Assembly (NCBI GenBank): GCA_964647395.1
Contig: CAZYHR010000080.1
Location: 1 to 14,472 of the forward strand
DNA length: 14,472 nt
Direction: 5' to 3'
From: Phosphoribacter sp964647395
Lineage (GTDB): Bacteria > Actinomycetota > Actinomycetes > Actinomycetales > Dermatophilaceae
Made by a program: the position numbers and the translations under genes. The notes beneath the pieces were generated by a model that saw only the letters and a program-made list of their open reading frames with translations, was not told the DNA's origin and ran no database searches. Positions within the stretch are counted from its first letter, which is position 1. Each line of letters begins with the position of its first letter. Below, piece after piece: positions 13,398 to 14,472 of this stretch.

Positions 13398-14472
13398 TCA
13401 GCCCGGCTCGGTGTCGCCGGCGGGTGGCTCGGGCACCGCGTCGACGCCGGCCTCCTTGCGCTGCTCGGGCGTGATCGGGGCGGGCGCGCCGGTCAGCGGG
13501 TCGTAGCCGCCGCCGGACTTGGGGAAGGCGATGACGTCGCGGATCGACTCCGCGCCCGAGAGCAAGGCGCAGATCCGGTCCCAGCCGAAGGCGATCCCGC
13601 CGTGCGGGGGTGCCCCGAATTGGAAGGCGTCCAGCAGGAAGTGGAACTTCTCCTGGGCCTCCTCCTTGGACAGCCCCATGACGGTGAAGACCCGCTCCTG
13701 GACGTCGCGCCGGTGGATACGGATCGAGCCGCCGCCGATCTCGTTGCCGTTGCACACCATGTCGTAGGCGTAGGCGAGCGCCGACCCGGGGTCGAGGTCG
13801 AAGGTGTCGACGAACTCGCGCTTGGGCGAGGTGAAGGCGTGGTGCACGGCGGTCCACGCGCCCGACCCGACCGCGACGTCGCCGGCCGCGACCGCCTCGC
13901 CGGCCGGCTCGAACAGCGGAGCGTCGAGCACCCACAGGTGGCTCCACGACCCCTGCGGGATCAGCTCGCAGCGGCGGGCGATCTCGAGCCGCACCGCGCC
14001 GAGCAGCGCCCGCGACGGCTTGGCCGCGCCGGCCGCGAAGAAGATGCAGTCGCCGGGGGCGGCCCCGACGTGTGCGGCCAGCCCGGCCGCCTCGGTCTCG
14101 GAGAGGTTCTTGGCGACCGGGCCGCCGAGCGAACCGTCTTGCTGCACAAGGACATAGGCCAGCCCCTTGGCACCGCGCTGCTTGGCGAAGTCCTGCCAGG
14201 CATCGAGCGTCCTGCGCGGCTGGTCGGCGCCGCCGGGCATGACGACCGCCCCGACGTAGTCGGCCTGGAAGACCCGGAAGCCGGTGCCCGAGAAGTAGTC
14301 GGTGCACTCGACGAGTTCCTGCCCGAAGCGGTCGTCGGGCTTGTCGGTGCCGAACCGCGCCATCGCCTCGGCATAGGTCAGCCGGGGCAGCGGGGTCGGG
14401 ATCTCGTGCCCGATGAGCCGCCACAGCCCGACGACGATCTCCTCGCCGAGGGCCAGCACGTCGTCCTGCTCG
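13398..14472 (-). CDS. aspS: Aspartate--tRNA ligase, C-terminal part (cut by right window edge)
   Basis: Class II aminoacyl-tRNA synthetase charging tRNA with aspartate. About 357 C-terminal residues are visible out of roughly 590-600; the N-terminal anticodon-binding domain and motifs 1 and 2 are outside the window. The sequence opens in the bacterial-type GAD insertion region (LPRLTYAEAMARFGTDKPDD, GAVVMPGGADQPRR). It returns to the catalytic core with WTAVHHAFTSP, YDMVCNGNEIGGGSIRIH and the class II motif 3 GGIAFGWDRICALLSG, then IRDVIAFPKSGGGYDPLTGA. Whether it is strictly tRNA-Asp specific or also loads tRNA-Asn cannot be decided from this part. A short Pro/Glu-rich tail ends the protein, and a possible terminator follows. 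Confidence 0.97.
   Translation of the reverse strand, partial: EQDDVLALGEEIVVGLWRLIGHEIPTPLPRLTYAEAMARFGTDKPDDRFGQELVECTDYFSGTGFRVFQADYVGAVVMPGGADQPRRTLDAWQDFAKQRGAKGLAYVLVQQDGSLGGPVAKNLSETEAAGLAAHVGAAPGDCIFFAAGAAKPSRALLGAVRLEIARRCELIPQGSWSHLWVLDAPLFEPAGEAVAAGDVAVGSGAWTAVHHAFTSPKREFVDTFDLDPGSALAYAYDMVCNGNEIGGGSIRIHRRDVQERVFTVMGLSKEEAQEKFHFLLDAFQFGAPPHGGIAFGWDRICALLSGAESIRDVIAFPKSGGGYDPLTGAPAPITPEQRKEAGVDAVPEPPAGDTEPG

Noticed and set aside
12253..13506. Plus-strand open frame antisense to the hydrolase and aspS end
   Set aside because: Compositionally biased shadow. The minus strand has a lipobox and a full catalytic triad.
1..14472. tRNA, rRNA, CRISPR array, insertion sequence, prophage or defence system
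   Set aside because: I saw no cloverleaf, no regularly spaced repeats, no transposase or integrase motif and no defence-gene motif. The gene content is housekeeping and transport.

Overview
The window is about 70% G+C, densely coding and read mostly on the minus strand. It looks like a high-GC actinobacterium. Protein wording and gene order (aspS ... rarA ... two small membrane proteins ... alaS) suggest Micrococcales, perhaps the Dermatophilaceae/Intrasporangiaceae group; that placement is inference. Two runs of exactly 10 N (2701-2710, 7437-7446) and a stretch of foreign sequence next to the second show a draft, probably metagenome-derived assembly.

Layout, left to right: 5' part of alaS (minus, cut by the left edge); a DUF6167-like and a DUF948-like small membrane protein (minus, overlapping by ATGA); a perfect 33-bp inverted repeat between operons; a five-gene peptide/oligopeptide ABC importer (minus). 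In transcription order the importer is permease C, lipoprotein substrate-binding protein, permease B, ATPase D, ATPase F. Then come an operator-like intergenic region, rarA (minus), a divergent MMPL/RND-type transporter (plus), an alpha/beta-hydrolase lipoprotein (minus) and the 3' part of aspS (minus, cut by the right edge).

The importer is a complete system: an exported solute-binding lipoprotein, two membrane permeases and two ATPases, coupled by ATGA overlaps at the B-D and D-F junctions. Both assembly gaps fall inside this operon. At the second gap a roughly 61% G+C piece of a proteobacterial-type coaBC gene interrupts the permease C gene. Excising exactly 191 bp restores a 334-residue permease with an intact EAA motif, so this is an assembly chimera and not a biological fusion. 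At the first gap, deleting the Ns restores the frame of ATPase F but reads Arg at the Walker A lysine, most simply a contig-end base error.

I found no convincing new multi-gene system. The points most worth following are the chimera, the long perfect hairpin, two TANNNT-N6-GTG arrangements that look like leaderless promoters, and a strongly over-represented octamer, GTATGCCG. No tRNA, rRNA, CRISPR array or insertion sequence was seen.
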